The position numbers and the translations under genes were made by a program. Below are positions 35,733 to 43,221 of a DNA stretch of 64,000 nt, piece by piece. This DNA comes from an uncultured Eubacteriales bacterium (GTDB lineage Bacteria; Bacillota; Clostridia; Oscillospirales; Oscillospiraceae): NCBI GenBank assembly GCA_900546615.1, contig URDJ01000003.1:1-64000 (forward strand), given 5' to 3'. The notes below the pieces were generated by a model. It was given only the letters and a program-made list of their open reading frames with translations, was not told where the DNA came from and searched no databases. The stretch's first letter is position 1. Every line of letters begins with the position of its first letter.

Positions 35733-35913
35733 GTGGCTGACTGCCAATATCGGCAGCGTCGTCGTCGGACTGGTCGTGCTGTGCGTGGTCGCTGCGGTGG
35801 TGTTCAAGCTGATAAGAGATAAAAAACGCGGCAAAGGCACATGCAGCTGCGGTGACAACTGCGGCAGCTGCGCCTGCTCGGGAGCATGCCATGGCTCCCA
35901 CTCAGGAAAATAG
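35725..35913 (+). CDS. FeoB-associated Cys-rich membrane protein
   Basis: The 62-residue protein has one transmembrane helix (IGSVVVGLVVLCVVAAVVFK), a basic patch (RDKKRGKG), and a Cys-rich tail (CSCGDNCGSCACSGACHG) facing the cytosol if positive-inside holds. This is the layout of the small Cys-rich proteins that follow feoB in many Firmicutes. They may bind or hand over Fe(II). It overlaps the feoB 3' end by eight bases, so synthesis is coupled. Confidence 0.9.
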   Translation: MFEWLTANIGSVVVGLVVLCVVAAVVFKLIRDKKRGKGTCSCGDNCGSCACSGACHGSHSGK

Positions 35914-35940
35914 CCCTCCCGCGATCCTTCCTCCAACCAA

Positions 35941-36193
35941 AGAAGCTCCTGCGAATTTCTCGCAGGAGCTTCTCAACTTGTCTAAGAAGGCTTTGCCTTC
36001 TTAGACAAAGGGGATAGCGCTGCGCTCCGCGCCTTGCTTCGCTGCGACACTCCGCTCCGCGAGAAGTATTTTCGTCGACGTACACGCCGCCGCCGAAAAT
36101 GATTGAAATTTATTTCGCGGCTGCGGCCGCGAAACTCTGCGAGGCTTTTTTGACAGTCTGAGAAGCTCCTGCGAATTTCTCGCAGGAGCTTCT
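35941..36193 (+). repeat. Structured repeat element, copy 1, bracketed by duplicated terminator hairpins
   Basis: A core of about 187 bp (35974-36160) lies between two identical 33-bp hairpins (35941-35973 and 36161-36193; arms AGAAGCTCCTGCGA/TCGCAGGAGCTTCT). The core holds a 13-bp hairpin (35978-35990 with 35996-36008), two CACTCCGCTCCGCG-like boxes, a stem around ATTTTCG/CGAAAAT, and a TTTCGCGG/CCGCGAAA stem. It ends GCTTTTTTGACAGTCTG. Core ends form imperfect inverted repeats (CAACTTGTC.. and ..GACAGTCTG). It sits between convergent genes. An inverted second copy is at 41063-41321. Open frames across it are not genes. Confidence 0.9.
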
Positions 36194-36210
36194 GCTGCTT
36201 TTGGTAATAT

Positions 36211-36774
36211 TTATTCTCCGGCCCACACCGGCATGGCATCCGTATGCACACCGAACATACCGAGTATCCTTGCCGCGAGCTGTTTATGCATTTCGTCCAT
36301 GCCGCACGGCTTCGCGTACCAGAGCGGCACCGGCGGGAAGATGATGCCGCCCGCCCTTGTCACCTCCTGCATGTTCCGCAGGTGAATATACGACAGCGGA
36401 GCCTCCCGCGTCACCAGCACCAGCCGACGGCGTTCCTTGAGCGTCACGTCCGCCGCGCGCAGCAGCAGGTTCTCGCTGTAGCCCGCGGCTATGCCCGCCA
36501 GCGTCCTCATGCTGCACGGGATCACCACCATGCCCAAACTCGCGCGGCTGCCCGAGGCCGGAGCCGCGCCGATGTCATGGCAGTCGTACCGCTCCCTCAC
36601 ATACTCCCGCAGCGCGTCCGCGGGCAGGCCCAGCTCCTCCCTGAGCGTCCTCTCGCCGCCCGGCGTCACGATAAGCTCCGTCGGCACCCCGCTCTCGTAT
36701 GCCAGCTTCGAAAAACTCAGCGCCAGCGCCGCGCCCGACGCGCCGCTGATCCCAACCGTCAGTCCGGGCTCCAT
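36211..36774 (-). CDS. ubiX: Flavin prenyltransferase (UbiX/PadC family)
   Basis: UbiX attaches a dimethylallyl group to FMN to make prenylated FMN, the cofactor of UbiD decarboxylases. The 187-residue protein has GISGASGAALAL (8-19), the FMN/prenyl-phosphate site VIPCSMRTLAGIAAGYSENLL, and VTREAPLSYIHLRNM. Length is normal. The ATG at 36774 lies two bases after the UbiD stop with GGAGAACTGAGC upstream, so the pair is cotranscribed. Quinone synthesis need not be involved; in anaerobes such pairs often serve aromatic acid decarboxylation. Confidence 0.94.
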   Translation of the reverse strand: MEPGLTVGISGASGAALALSFSKLAYESGVPTELIVTPGGERTLREELGLPADALREYVRERYDCHDIGAAPASGSRASLGMVVIPCSMRTLAGIAAGYSENLLLRAADVTLKERRRLVLVTREAPLSYIHLRNMQEVTRAGGIIFPPVPLWYAKPCGMDEMHKQLAARILGMFGVHTDAMPVWAGE

Positions 36775-36776
36775 GC

Positions 36777-38264
36777 TCAGTTCTCCCAGCCGGGCAGCCA
36801 GCGCGCCGGGTCGGTCTCCATGAACCGCGCGCGCTCAAAGCGCCCCTTTTGCGCATACGGCACCGTGCAGTCGAAGATCGTCTTGCAGGAAATGCCCCGG
36901 GCCGCTATGCTCCCGCTGTACTCCGGCCCCGCGCTCGGGTCCAGCGGATGGCAGCGCACGCCGGGGATAAACACCGTGTCGAGGTCCCCCTGATACCGCG
37001 TGTTCAGCGCCCAAAGCACGTCGTCCGTGTCAAAGATGTCCACGTCCTCGTCCACCAGTATCACGTGCTTCAGCTCCGGGAAAGCCGAGAACGCCAGCAG
37101 CGCCGCCTGCCTCTGCCGTCCCTCATCGGTCGGGGCCTTCTTGCAGACCTGCAGCACCGCCATGTACTTGCCGCCGCCCGCACGGTGCGCGTACACGTTC
37201 CGCACCCTGCCCGGCATCGCCCGCTCCAGCATTCCGAGGATGCTCGCCTCCGTCGGGATGCCCGCCATGTTGACGTGCTCCTCGCTCGGGCCTATGCAGG
37301 TCTGGAGTATCGGCCGCCGCCTGTGCGTCAGGGCCTTCACCTTCAGCAGCCAGCACTCGGAGCTGGCCGCGCCGTTGTATCCCGGGAACTCCGGCATGGC
37401 ATAGCCCGTCCCCGAATTCTGGTCCTCCTGCACCCTGACGCCCGGCACTATCTCGCCCTCTATGACAAACTCAGCGTTCGCGATGGCGCGCTCGTCCACC
37501 GATGCGCAGCGGCAGAGTCTCACCGGCTCTCCCCTGAGCGCGCCCGCAATGGACAGCTCGTCGTAGCCCAGCGGGGTCGTGGGCGGCTCGAAGCAGGCGC
37601 AGACCTCTATGGCCGGGTCTACGCCTATTGAGACTGAGATGGGCAGCGGACGCCCCAGCTCCTCGGCCCGCTCCGCCATGGCGCCAATGTGACGGCTGCC
37701 GGGCTGCAGGAAGATGGAAAGCTCGTCGCGCCCCTGTATGCAGAGCCGGTGGATGGTCACGTCCGAGCGCCCCGTGTCCGGGTGCGTGGCATAGCACATG
37801 CCGAGCGTGATGTACGGCCCGGCGTCCACGGGCGTGTTGGTCGGCGCGGGCAGGAGGCGCCTGAGGTCAAAGCCCGGCTCGGAGGCCAGATGCACGACCT
37901 GCTGGCACTCGGCCGGCGCCTCCGACAGCACCGGCTCGACCGGCCTGGCGACGCGCTCGTACAGCAGCCGTCCGAGATCTGCGCTCCGGCAGCCCAGCAG
38001 CGCCGCCACCCGCTCGCGCGAGGCCAGCACGCCGATGACCGCCGAGGCCTCGTCAAAGCCCTTTAAATTCCGAAACAGCATGGCCGGACCGTTCGTCCGC
38101 GTCGGACGCATGACCGTGCCGCCAGCGCCCACGTACCTGTACACGCCCGAAAGCTCCGCCTCGGGGTCCACCTCCACCTCGGTCTCCACCAGCTGTCCCG
38201 GACGTTTCCTCAGAAATTCCAGCGCAGAGCGCAGGTCGCGCACCCCGTTCTCAAAGCGTTCCAT
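36777..38264 (-). CDS. ubiD: UbiD family (de)carboxylase
   Basis: The 495-residue protein contains the UbiD core: DVTIHRLCIQGRDELSIFLQPG, then GRPLPISVSIGVDPAIEVCACF, LSIAGALRGEPVRL, and ANAEFVIEGEIVPG with the cofactor/metal Glu. UbiD enzymes use prenylated FMN for reversible decarboxylation of aromatic or alpha,beta-unsaturated acids; the substrate here is unknown. The ATG at 38264 is chosen because GAAGGGGGCC precedes it; the frame is open further upstream without a site. The cofactor gene follows two bases after its stop. No subunit gene of the VdcD/BsdD type is nearby. Confidence 0.92.
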   Translation of the reverse strand: MERFENGVRDLRSALEFLRKRPGQLVETEVEVDPEAELSGVYRYVGAGGTVMRPTRTNGPAMLFRNLKGFDEASAVIGVLASRERVAALLGCRSADLGRLLYERVARPVEPVLSEAPAECQQVVHLASEPGFDLRRLLPAPTNTPVDAGPYITLGMCYATHPDTGRSDVTIHRLCIQGRDELSIFLQPGSRHIGAMAERAEELGRPLPISVSIGVDPAIEVCACFEPPTTPLGYDELSIAGALRGEPVRLCRCASVDERAIANAEFVIEGEIVPGVRVQEDQNSGTGYAMPEFPGYNGAASSECWLLKVKALTHRRRPILQTCIGPSEEHVNMAGIPTEASILGMLERAMPGRVRNVYAHRAGGGKYMAVLQVCKKAPTDEGRQRQAALLAFSAFPELKHVILVDEDVDIFDTDDVLWALNTRYQGDLDTVFIPGVRCHPLDPSAGPEYSGSIAARGISCKTIFDCTVPYAQKGRFERARFMETDPARWLPGWEN

Positions 38265-38300
38265 AGCAAAGGCCCCCTTCAAGTCCATACTTATGAGTAA

Positions 38301-38330
38301 AGTATAGGACCCGAAAGGAACCTTCGGCAA
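38301..38330 (-). promoter_or_regulatory. Promoter of the UbiD-UbiX pair
   Basis: On the minus strand TTGCCG (38325-38330) and TATACT (38301-38306) are separated by 18 nt, some 37 nt before the UbiD start. Confidence 0.6.
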
Positions 38331-38346
38331 TTCGTTTTATAGCAAT

Positions 38347-38369
38347 ATTGATTCCAATATAGAATCAAT
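38347..38369. promoter_or_regulatory. Dyad overlapping the 3' end of the XRE gene
   Basis: ATTGATTC (38347-38354) and GAATCAAT (38362-38369) form a perfect inverted repeat with a 7-nt AT-rich spacer. It overlaps the XRE stop codon and lies just upstream of the UbiD promoter. It could be a weak terminator or an operator; no U-tract is obvious. Confidence 0.45.
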
Positions 38370-38589
38370 GCTGCTTTTCATACGGCCGGGGATCGGACGT
38401 GCGGCGCAGCAGATAGTCCGTGCTCACGCCATAGAAGTCGGCGATGCGGCAGAGCGTGCGCAGGGGCACGTTCAGGCGGCCCAGCTCGTAGTCGGAATAG
38501 GTCGTCTGGTGTACGCCCAGATACTCCGCCAGCTCCCTCTGCGTCAGGTCCCTGTCCTCCCTCAGATCCCTGAGCCTCGTCTCCACCAT
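38365..38589 (-). CDS. XRE family small helix-turn-helix regulator
   Basis: The 74-residue protein is little more than a Cro/CI-type helix-turn-helix (RLRDLREDRDLTQRELAEYLGVHQTTYSDYELGRLNVPLRTLCRIADFYGVSTDYLL). It is a phage-repressor-like DNA-binding domain with no effector domain. The ATG at 38589 follows AGGTGATATT. Two near-identical palindromes with TAAGG/CCTTA arms lie just upstream (38616-38658), in the gap it shares with the divergent ABC exporter genes. By inference it represses itself and possibly that exporter. Confidence 0.9.
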   Translation of the reverse strand: MVETRLRDLREDRDLTQRELAEYLGVHQTTYSDYELGRLNVPLRTLCRIADFYGVSTDYLLRRTSDPRPYEKQH

Positions 38590-38615
38590 AATATCACCTC
38601 GCTGATATTATGGTC

Positions 38616-38658
38616 TAAGGCAATATCCCTTATTGACTTTTAAGGGAATATACCTTAA
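38616..38658. promoter_or_regulatory. Paired TAAGG-n7-CCTTA operators
   Basis: TAAGG-n7-CCTTA (38616-38632) and TTAAGG-n7-CCTTAA (38640-38658) have the same arms and spacer length. Their centres are about 25 bp apart. They fit the two-site operators of XRE repressors and sit between the divergent XRE and ABC genes. Confidence 0.75.
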
Positions 38659-38728
38659 AATGTGCCATGTTCACCAGTTGACTGCCTTTCGTTAACATAG
38701 ATTTGACAAAACGCTTGCGCAAAACTTG

Positions 38729-38757
38729 TTGCGCAGGGCAAAAGCATAGTGTATAAT
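38729..38757 (+). promoter_or_regulatory. Promoter of the two-gene ABC exporter
   Basis: TTGCGC (38729-38734) and TATAAT (38752-38757) are 17 nt apart. A dyad TGCGCA-like pair lies across the -35 (38716-38735). TTGACA at 38703 is an alternative -35 with poorer spacing. Confidence 0.65.
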
Positions 38758-38788
38758 CCCGCTTAGTACAGTTAAGGAGGACGAACTT

Positions 38789-39505
38789 ATGTCCGATGCG
38801 CTGCTGCGTATTGAGAACGTCACGAAAAAATACGGCAAGACCGTCGCGAACTCCGACATCAGCTTTTCTGTCGGTGCGGGGGAGACTGCCGTCCTGCTAG
38901 GGCCGAACGGCGCGGGCAAATCCACCATTATAAAGTGCATAGCCGGGCTGCTCCGTTTTACCGGCGACATCTATATCTGCGGCGAGCGGAACAAGTCCCT
39001 GCCCGCCAAGCGCGAGCTGGGCTACATACCCGAGCTGCCCGCGGTCTACGAGCTGCTCACCGTCGAGGAGCACCTCGAGTTCATCCGCCGCGCCTATCGC
39101 GCCGAGGATGACGGCTACGGAGATGAGCTGCTCGAGCGCCTTGAGCTGGACGACAAGCGCAAAAAGCTCGGGCGAGAGCTTTCCAAAGGCATGCAGCAGA
39201 AGCTCTCCATCTGCTGCGCGCTCGTCCACAGGCCCCGCGTGCTCATCTTCGACGAGCCGCTCGTCGGCCTCGACCCGCACGCCATAAAAGAGCTCAAGAC
39301 CATCTTCCGCGAACTGCGGGACGAGGGCAGGGCCGTGCTCATCTCCACCCACATGATAGAGAGCGTCGAGGACTACTGGGACGTGGCCCACATCATGATG
39401 AACGGACGCTTCGCCGCAACGAAGCGCAACACGCCCGAGGACACCGCCAGCCAGAGCCTGGAGGACCTGTTCTTTGAGATAACCGAAGGCGGTGAGCGCG
39501 AATGA
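38789..39505 (+). CDS. ABC transporter ATPase (exporter type)
   Basis: The 238-residue cytoplasmic subunit has Walker A GPNGAGKST (38-46), the degenerate signature LSKGMQQKLSICCAL, Walker B LIFDEPLVGLD and the switch His in STHMIE. This pattern is typical of ABC-2 / Nod-type exporters. AAGGAGGACGAA precedes the ATG. It overlaps the permease gene by four bases. The divergent XRE regulator and its paired operators suggest inducible expression, perhaps for drug or lipid export; the substrate is unknown. Confidence 0.92.
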   Translation: MSDALLRIENVTKKYGKTVANSDISFSVGAGETAVLLGPNGAGKSTIIKCIAGLLRFTGDIYICGERNKSLPAKRELGYIPELPAVYELLTVEEHLEFIRRAYRAEDDGYGDELLERLELDDKRKKLGRELSKGMQQKLSICCALVHRPRVLIFDEPLVGLDPHAIKELKTIFRELRDEGRAVLISTHMIESVEDYWDVAHIMMNGRFAATKRNTPEDTASQSLEDLFFEITEGGERE

Positions 39506-41055
39506 GCCCGCTTTCCTACCTGCTCTTCACGCGCTTCAAGAACCAGATAAAGGGCATCTTCCGCTCGCCCGCCAAGCTCATATACGCCCTCGTCATGCTC
39601 GCTCTCATAGTGCTCGGCGTCATAGGCGGGCAGGCCGGGGCGGCGGAGGCGGAGACGTTCCGGCCCTCGAGCGAGCTCTACGCCATCGTGCTGGGCTTCT
39701 ATGCGCTGATGTTCATCCTCATCGTGAACTCCGGCTTCTCGACGGGCATGAGCGTCTTCAAGATGCCGGACGTGAACTTCCTCTTCGCCGGCCCCTTCAG
39801 GCCGCTGCGCGTGCTGTCCTTCGGCATGCTCCAGCAGCTGGGCACGGCCATAATAACGGGGCTTTTCATCATCTTCCAGTACGGCTGGATGCACGGCAGC
39901 TACGGCGTGGATGTGCCGGGGATGATAGCCATCCTGCTCGGCTACTCGATGGTACTGTTCACGGGCCAGCTCGCGGCCATGACCATCTACTGTCTGACCT
40001 CGGGCAGCGACAAAAAGCGCCGCACGGCGCGGGGCGTCTTCATCGTCGTCTGCGTCGTCTGGGCGGGATATATCTTCTACGCCTGCCTCGGCGAGGGCGA
40101 GTTTCTGCCGAAGCTCTGCGCGGCGGCGAGCAGCAGTTATTCAATGTATTTCCCCGTGGCGGGCTGGCTCTGCTGGGCCGTGGCGGGCGTCATAGAGGGC
40201 GAGCTCTCGGGCCTTATCGGCCTGGCGCTCTGGGTCGTGTTCTGCCTGGCTCTCTGGCTCGCCATGGCGAGGGCCGACCAGGACTACTACGAGGACGTGC
40301 TCCAGTCCACCGAGACTGCCTTCAACGCGCAGGCTGCTGCGAAGGAGGGCCGGGTCACCGAGACCGGGCCAAAGAACCTCAAGCTCGGGCGTACCGGCCT
40401 CGGTGCAGGCGAGGGCGCGGCGGCCTTCTGGTATAAGCACAGGGTCGAGAACAGGCGCTCCCGCAGCTTCATCCTCGGCGGGACGGAGCTGATTTTCGTC
40501 ATCGTCACGATAGCCTTCGGCTTTTTCATGCGGAACGAGGGCGTCGTTCCCGCGCTGGCCTTCGCAGTATATATGCAGATGTTTTCGTCCTCGATGCGTC
40601 GCCTGCCGCGGGAGATGCTCAAGCCCTACATCTATCTGGTGCCGGAACCGGCCTTTAAGAAGCTGCTCTGGTGCATAAGGGAGAGTGTGGGCACCTTTGC
40701 GCTCATGGCCGTTCTCATCTTTGTGCCGCTGGGGCTGATCATGAAGCTCGAGCCGGTCACGATCGCCGCCTGCTGCATCGTGCATTTCACCTATTCTTAC
40801 CTGCTGCTGGCGGGCAACCTTGTCTGCGAGCGGGTGTTCGGGAGGGTGAATACCCGGGCGCTGGTGTTTGTGTTCTACTTCGTGGTGGAGATACTCATAT
40901 GCGCCCCCGGCCTGATAGCGGCGATCGTGCTGAACGTCTTCGGCACTGTGCTCCCGCTCTGCCTGCTGGCCCTGGCCGCAGTCAATGCCCTGCTGGCGCT
41001 GCTTGCCATCTTCCTCTGCCGCGGCGTGCTCAACTATGCGGAACTGAAAAACTGA
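39502..41055 (+). CDS. ABC exporter permease subunit (putative)
   Basis: The 517-residue membrane protein has roughly twelve hydrophobic segments in two halves with a soluble central loop (about 265-335). I recognise it only as the clostridial putative-ABC-exporter class, which pairs with an ATPase such as the one it overlaps by four bases (ATGA). The N-terminal segment (SYLLFTRFKNQIKGIFRSP) is an amphipathic coupling-helix candidate. The substrate is unknown. Copy 2 of the structured repeat starts eight bases after its stop. Confidence 0.82.
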   Translation: MSPLSYLLFTRFKNQIKGIFRSPAKLIYALVMLALIVLGVIGGQAGAAEAETFRPSSELYAIVLGFYALMFILIVNSGFSTGMSVFKMPDVNFLFAGPFRPLRVLSFGMLQQLGTAIITGLFIIFQYGWMHGSYGVDVPGMIAILLGYSMVLFTGQLAAMTIYCLTSGSDKKRRTARGVFIVVCVVWAGYIFYACLGEGEFLPKLCAAASSSYSMYFPVAGWLCWAVAGVIEGELSGLIGLALWVVFCLALWLAMARADQDYYEDVLQSTETAFNAQAAAKEGRVTETGPKNLKLGRTGLGAGEGAAAFWYKHRVENRRSRSFILGGTELIFVIVTIAFGFFMRNEGVVPALAFAVYMQMFSSSMRRLPREMLKPYIYLVPEPAFKKLLWCIRESVGTFALMAVLIFVPLGLIMKLEPVTIAACCIVHFTYSYLLLAGNLVCERVFGRVNTRALVFVFYFVVEILICAPGLIAAIVLNVFGTVLPLCLLALAAVNALLALLAIFLCRGVLNYAELKN

Positions 41056-41062
41056 AATGATG

Positions 41063-41321
41063 GAGCCCCGCGGCCATTGGCCGCGGGGCTCAGTCTGTCG
41101 AAAAAGCCTCGCAGAGTTTCGCGGCCGCAGCCGCGAAATAAAATTCAATCATTTTCGGCGGCGGCGTGTACGTCGCCGAAAATACTTCTCGCGGAGCGGA
41201 GTGTCGAATTGTCCGCCATTAGCGGACAACCGAGGCGCGGAGCGGAGTGCAATCCCTTTTGTCGAAGAAGGCCTTGCCTTCTTCGACAAGCTGAGCCCCG
41301 CGGCCAATGGCCGCGGGGCTT
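41063..41321 (-). repeat. Structured repeat element, copy 2, bracketed by duplicated terminator hairpins
   Basis: This is the inverted counterpart of 35941-36193. The core (about 41092-41293) reads as the reverse complement of copy 1, with most segments near-identical. Its 13-bp hairpin (41259-41271 with 41277-41289) has one base pair changed on both arms compared with copy 1 (T-A to G-C). One segment is replaced by a new hairpin (41216-41229 region, GTCCGC..GCGGAC). The flanking hairpins here are 27-29 bp, AGCCCCGCGGCCA/TGGCCGCGGGGCT (41064-41090 and 41294-41320). They are unrelated in sequence to those of copy 1 and differ from each other at one loop base. Genes on both sides converge. Confidence 0.9.
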
Positions 41322-41357
41322 TGTGCAAGCTTCTGATCTCGCTTCTTATCTTCTCAT

Positions 41358-41666
41358 TCAGTCGAACGCAGACTCCGTTTTGACATTCAGTATCTCACCG
41401 GTCACAGCGTCCACGGCATACTCGTACTCGGTCGTATCGTAGATGAATGTGACGTCGTAGTAGCGGAACCCGTCGTCGTTTTCGTAGTCGCAATCGATCG
41501 CCCTGACCTGCTGCCTTGTGAAGCCGGCGTCCGACAGCGCCGCCTCGGTCGCAGCGTCGCGGCCTATGCGGTCGCTGTTATGGAACACGAAATACCACAC
41601 GGCGGCCCCGGCGATCAGGAGCAGTACAAGTATTATCACTATGGTGATCGTTATTTTCTTCTTCAT
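41358..41666 (-). CDS. PepSY domain protein, membrane anchored
   Basis: The 102-residue protein has a basic start (MKKKITITIVIILVLLLIAG) that is a single transmembrane anchor. One PepSY domain follows (AATEAALSDAGFTRQQVRAIDCDYENDDG, then YYDVTFIYDTTEYEYAVDAVTGEIL). PepSY domains often act as protease inhibitors or modulators at the cell surface. The ATG at 41666 is used because AAGGGAGG precedes it. It lies 56 nt downstream of the cysteine desulfidase gene in the same direction, and no separate promoter was seen. Confidence 0.88.
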   Translation of the reverse strand: MKKKITITIVIILVLLLIAGAAVWYFVFHNSDRIGRDAATEAALSDAGFTRQQVRAIDCDYENDDGFRYYDVTFIYDTTEYEYAVDAVTGEILNVKTESAFD

Positions 41667-41722
41667 ATGCAGCCTCCCTTTCGATCTCAACTGCATTGTA
41701 CCCTGCAAGTATTAGAGCCACA

Positions 41723-42985
41723 TTAATCCAGCATCAATTTTAATATTTCCCTGTCGGTGCCAGCCATGCCCTTAGAGCCAAGGATGCCGATCTTGCGTAT
41801 GGTGTCCTCCGCGTCCTCCGCCACGATGCCGTCGCCGCCCGGATAGCGCTTGCCCTGCATGGCCAGGCGATGCGCCAGAAAGGCGGAGTCCAGAGCCGCC
41901 GCTATCTTTGCCGCGCAGGAAGCTTTGGCTCCGTCGCAGATCATGCCGGAGACCACCGCCAGTGTGTTCACCACGGAGCCTGCTATCTCTTCCCTGCTGC
42001 CGCCGCGCAGCCAGGTCGCCGCCGCCGCGACGCCGCTCGCGGCGCTCGTCGCCCCGCAGTAGGCCGACAGCCGGCCGATGTGCCGCTTCACATGCACCGA
42101 CACCAGATTGCTGATGAGCAGCGCCCGCAGCAGCTGCTCGTGGCTGCTGTCCCAGGACTCCGAAAGCGAGATCACAGGCAGGCTCACCGTCAGGCCCTGA
42201 TTACCGCTGCCGGAGTTTATCACCACGGGCATCTGGCAGCCGGCCATCCTCGCATCGCTGCCCGAGGCCGCCATGGCCGCAGCCCTAACGTACGGCCCAT
42301 AGTTGGCATGCTCCAACAGTGACCTGCCTACGTTCAGTCCGTATTCGCCCAGAAATCCCTCTATCGCAACTGCCCGGTTGCAGTTTATCTGGCTCTCGAG
42401 CAACTCGCGCTCGCCCTCGAGGTCCGTGTTCTCAGCGTAGTCGATGATGCCCTTGAGGCTCAGGCAGTCGTAGTCCGGCCCGGCGTCAGGTATCTCGTCC
42501 TCGCCGCGGCCGGAGAGCAGCTCGGCATCGTCGAAGCAGCGGCTGATGATGTTCGTGTGCGAACCCTTTATTTCGACCTTCGCCGAGTGAGCGGCGCCTT
42601 CGGCCTCGAGCAGGATGTGCAGGGGTTCGTCCGAGTCGAGCAGACCCACCTCGCAGACACCCAGTTCGAGCAGACGGGCGGCCTCGGCCCTGTCGGCATC
42701 AGTGACCCTGTGGAGCACATTCAGGCCCACCCCCGGGTCGCCGCCTACGGCTCCGATGACGGCGGCGGCCTCGATGCCTCTGAGTCCCCCGGTGCCCGGG
42801 ACGATCACGCTTTTGACATTTTTTACAATATTCCCGCTGCATAAGACCTTCAGCCGCTCCGCCCGCTCCCCGAGCGTTTCCACCGCCACGGCGGCGGCGT
42901 AGGCGATGGCGATAGGCTCTGTGCAGCCCGTAGCATAGATGAGTTCGCTTTTGAGTATATCCCTGTAAGTATCAAAAACCTCCAT
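41723..42985 (-). CDS. cyuA: L-cysteine desulfidase family protein (CyuA-like)
   Basis: CyuA-type enzymes are Fe-S dependent and break L-cysteine into pyruvate, ammonia and sulphide. The 420-residue protein opens YRDILKSELIYATGCTEPIAIAYAAA with the first conserved Cys (21). It has late Cys motifs AYCGATSAASG and GMICDGAKASCAAKIAAAL, which supply the cluster ligands. The family was formerly annotated as serine dehydratase alpha-like or UPF0597. The ATG at 42985 has GGAGG five bases upstream; a TTG four codons earlier is less likely. It has its own promoter (43029-43058). No cysteine permease lies nearby. Confidence 0.9.
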   Translation of the reverse strand: MEVFDTYRDILKSELIYATGCTEPIAIAYAAAVAVETLGERAERLKVLCSGNIVKNVKSVIVPGTGGLRGIEAAAVIGAVGGDPGVGLNVLHRVTDADRAEAARLLELGVCEVGLLDSDEPLHILLEAEGAAHSAKVEIKGSHTNIISRCFDDAELLSGRGEDEIPDAGPDYDCLSLKGIIDYAENTDLEGERELLESQINCNRAVAIEGFLGEYGLNVGRSLLEHANYGPYVRAAAMAASGSDARMAGCQMPVVINSGSGNQGLTVSLPVISLSESWDSSHEQLLRALLISNLVSVHVKRHIGRLSAYCGATSAASGVAAAATWLRGGSREEIAGSVVNTLAVVSGMICDGAKASCAAKIAAALDSAFLAHRLAMQGKRYPGGDGIVAEDAEDTIRKIGILGSKGMAGTDREILKLMLD

Positions 42986-43028
42986 AAGCACCTCCAAACA
43001 AGAATCTCTCTCAAGTTATCTGTCTACC

Positions 43029-43058
43029 ATTATAAAATTGTCCCCCCAGCTCCGTCAA
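43029..43058 (-). promoter_or_regulatory. Promoter of the CyuA-like gene
   Basis: On the minus strand TTGACG (43053-43058) and TATAAT (43029-43034) are separated by 18 nt, about 45 nt before the start at 42985. Confidence 0.75.
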
Positions 43059-43169
43059 CGAAAGAATGCAAAACCTGTCAAACACTGACTATAAAACATC
43101 GCCTTCATCGGCTTTGCTGAACTCAAGAACTTCGCCGCCAGGCAAAGAGCCTGCTGTAAATACACGGAA

Positions 43170-43201
43170 AAGAGCAGAGGCAGGGCCTTCCAGCCCTGCC
43201 T
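43170..43201 (-). terminator. Terminator of the XRE-lepA-nuclease operon
   Basis: AGGCAGGGC (43178-43186) and GCCCTGCCT (43193-43201) pair perfectly. On the minus strand CTGCTCTTTT follows, 20 nt after the nuclease stop. Between it and the CyuA promoter (43060-43170) I see no further feature. Confidence 0.75.
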
Positions 43202-43221
43202 CCTGTTTTTATATCTACAGC

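Noticed and set aside
33519-35936. An open frame of about 800 codons antisense to feoB
   Set aside because: It lies fully opposite a clearly real gene, has no ribosome site, and its translation is low-complexity (His/Arg/Asp-rich), as expected of antisense frames in GC-rich DNA. The same applies to long antisense frames over the Na/Pi gene, YgiQ, the nuclease and clpB.
35982-36251. A small open frame across the first structured repeat, with a similar one at 41057-41442
   Set aside because: The shared peptide comes from the repeat core (FNHFRRRRVRRRKYFSRSGV). No ribosome site is present, and the conserved feature is RNA/DNA pairing, not codons.
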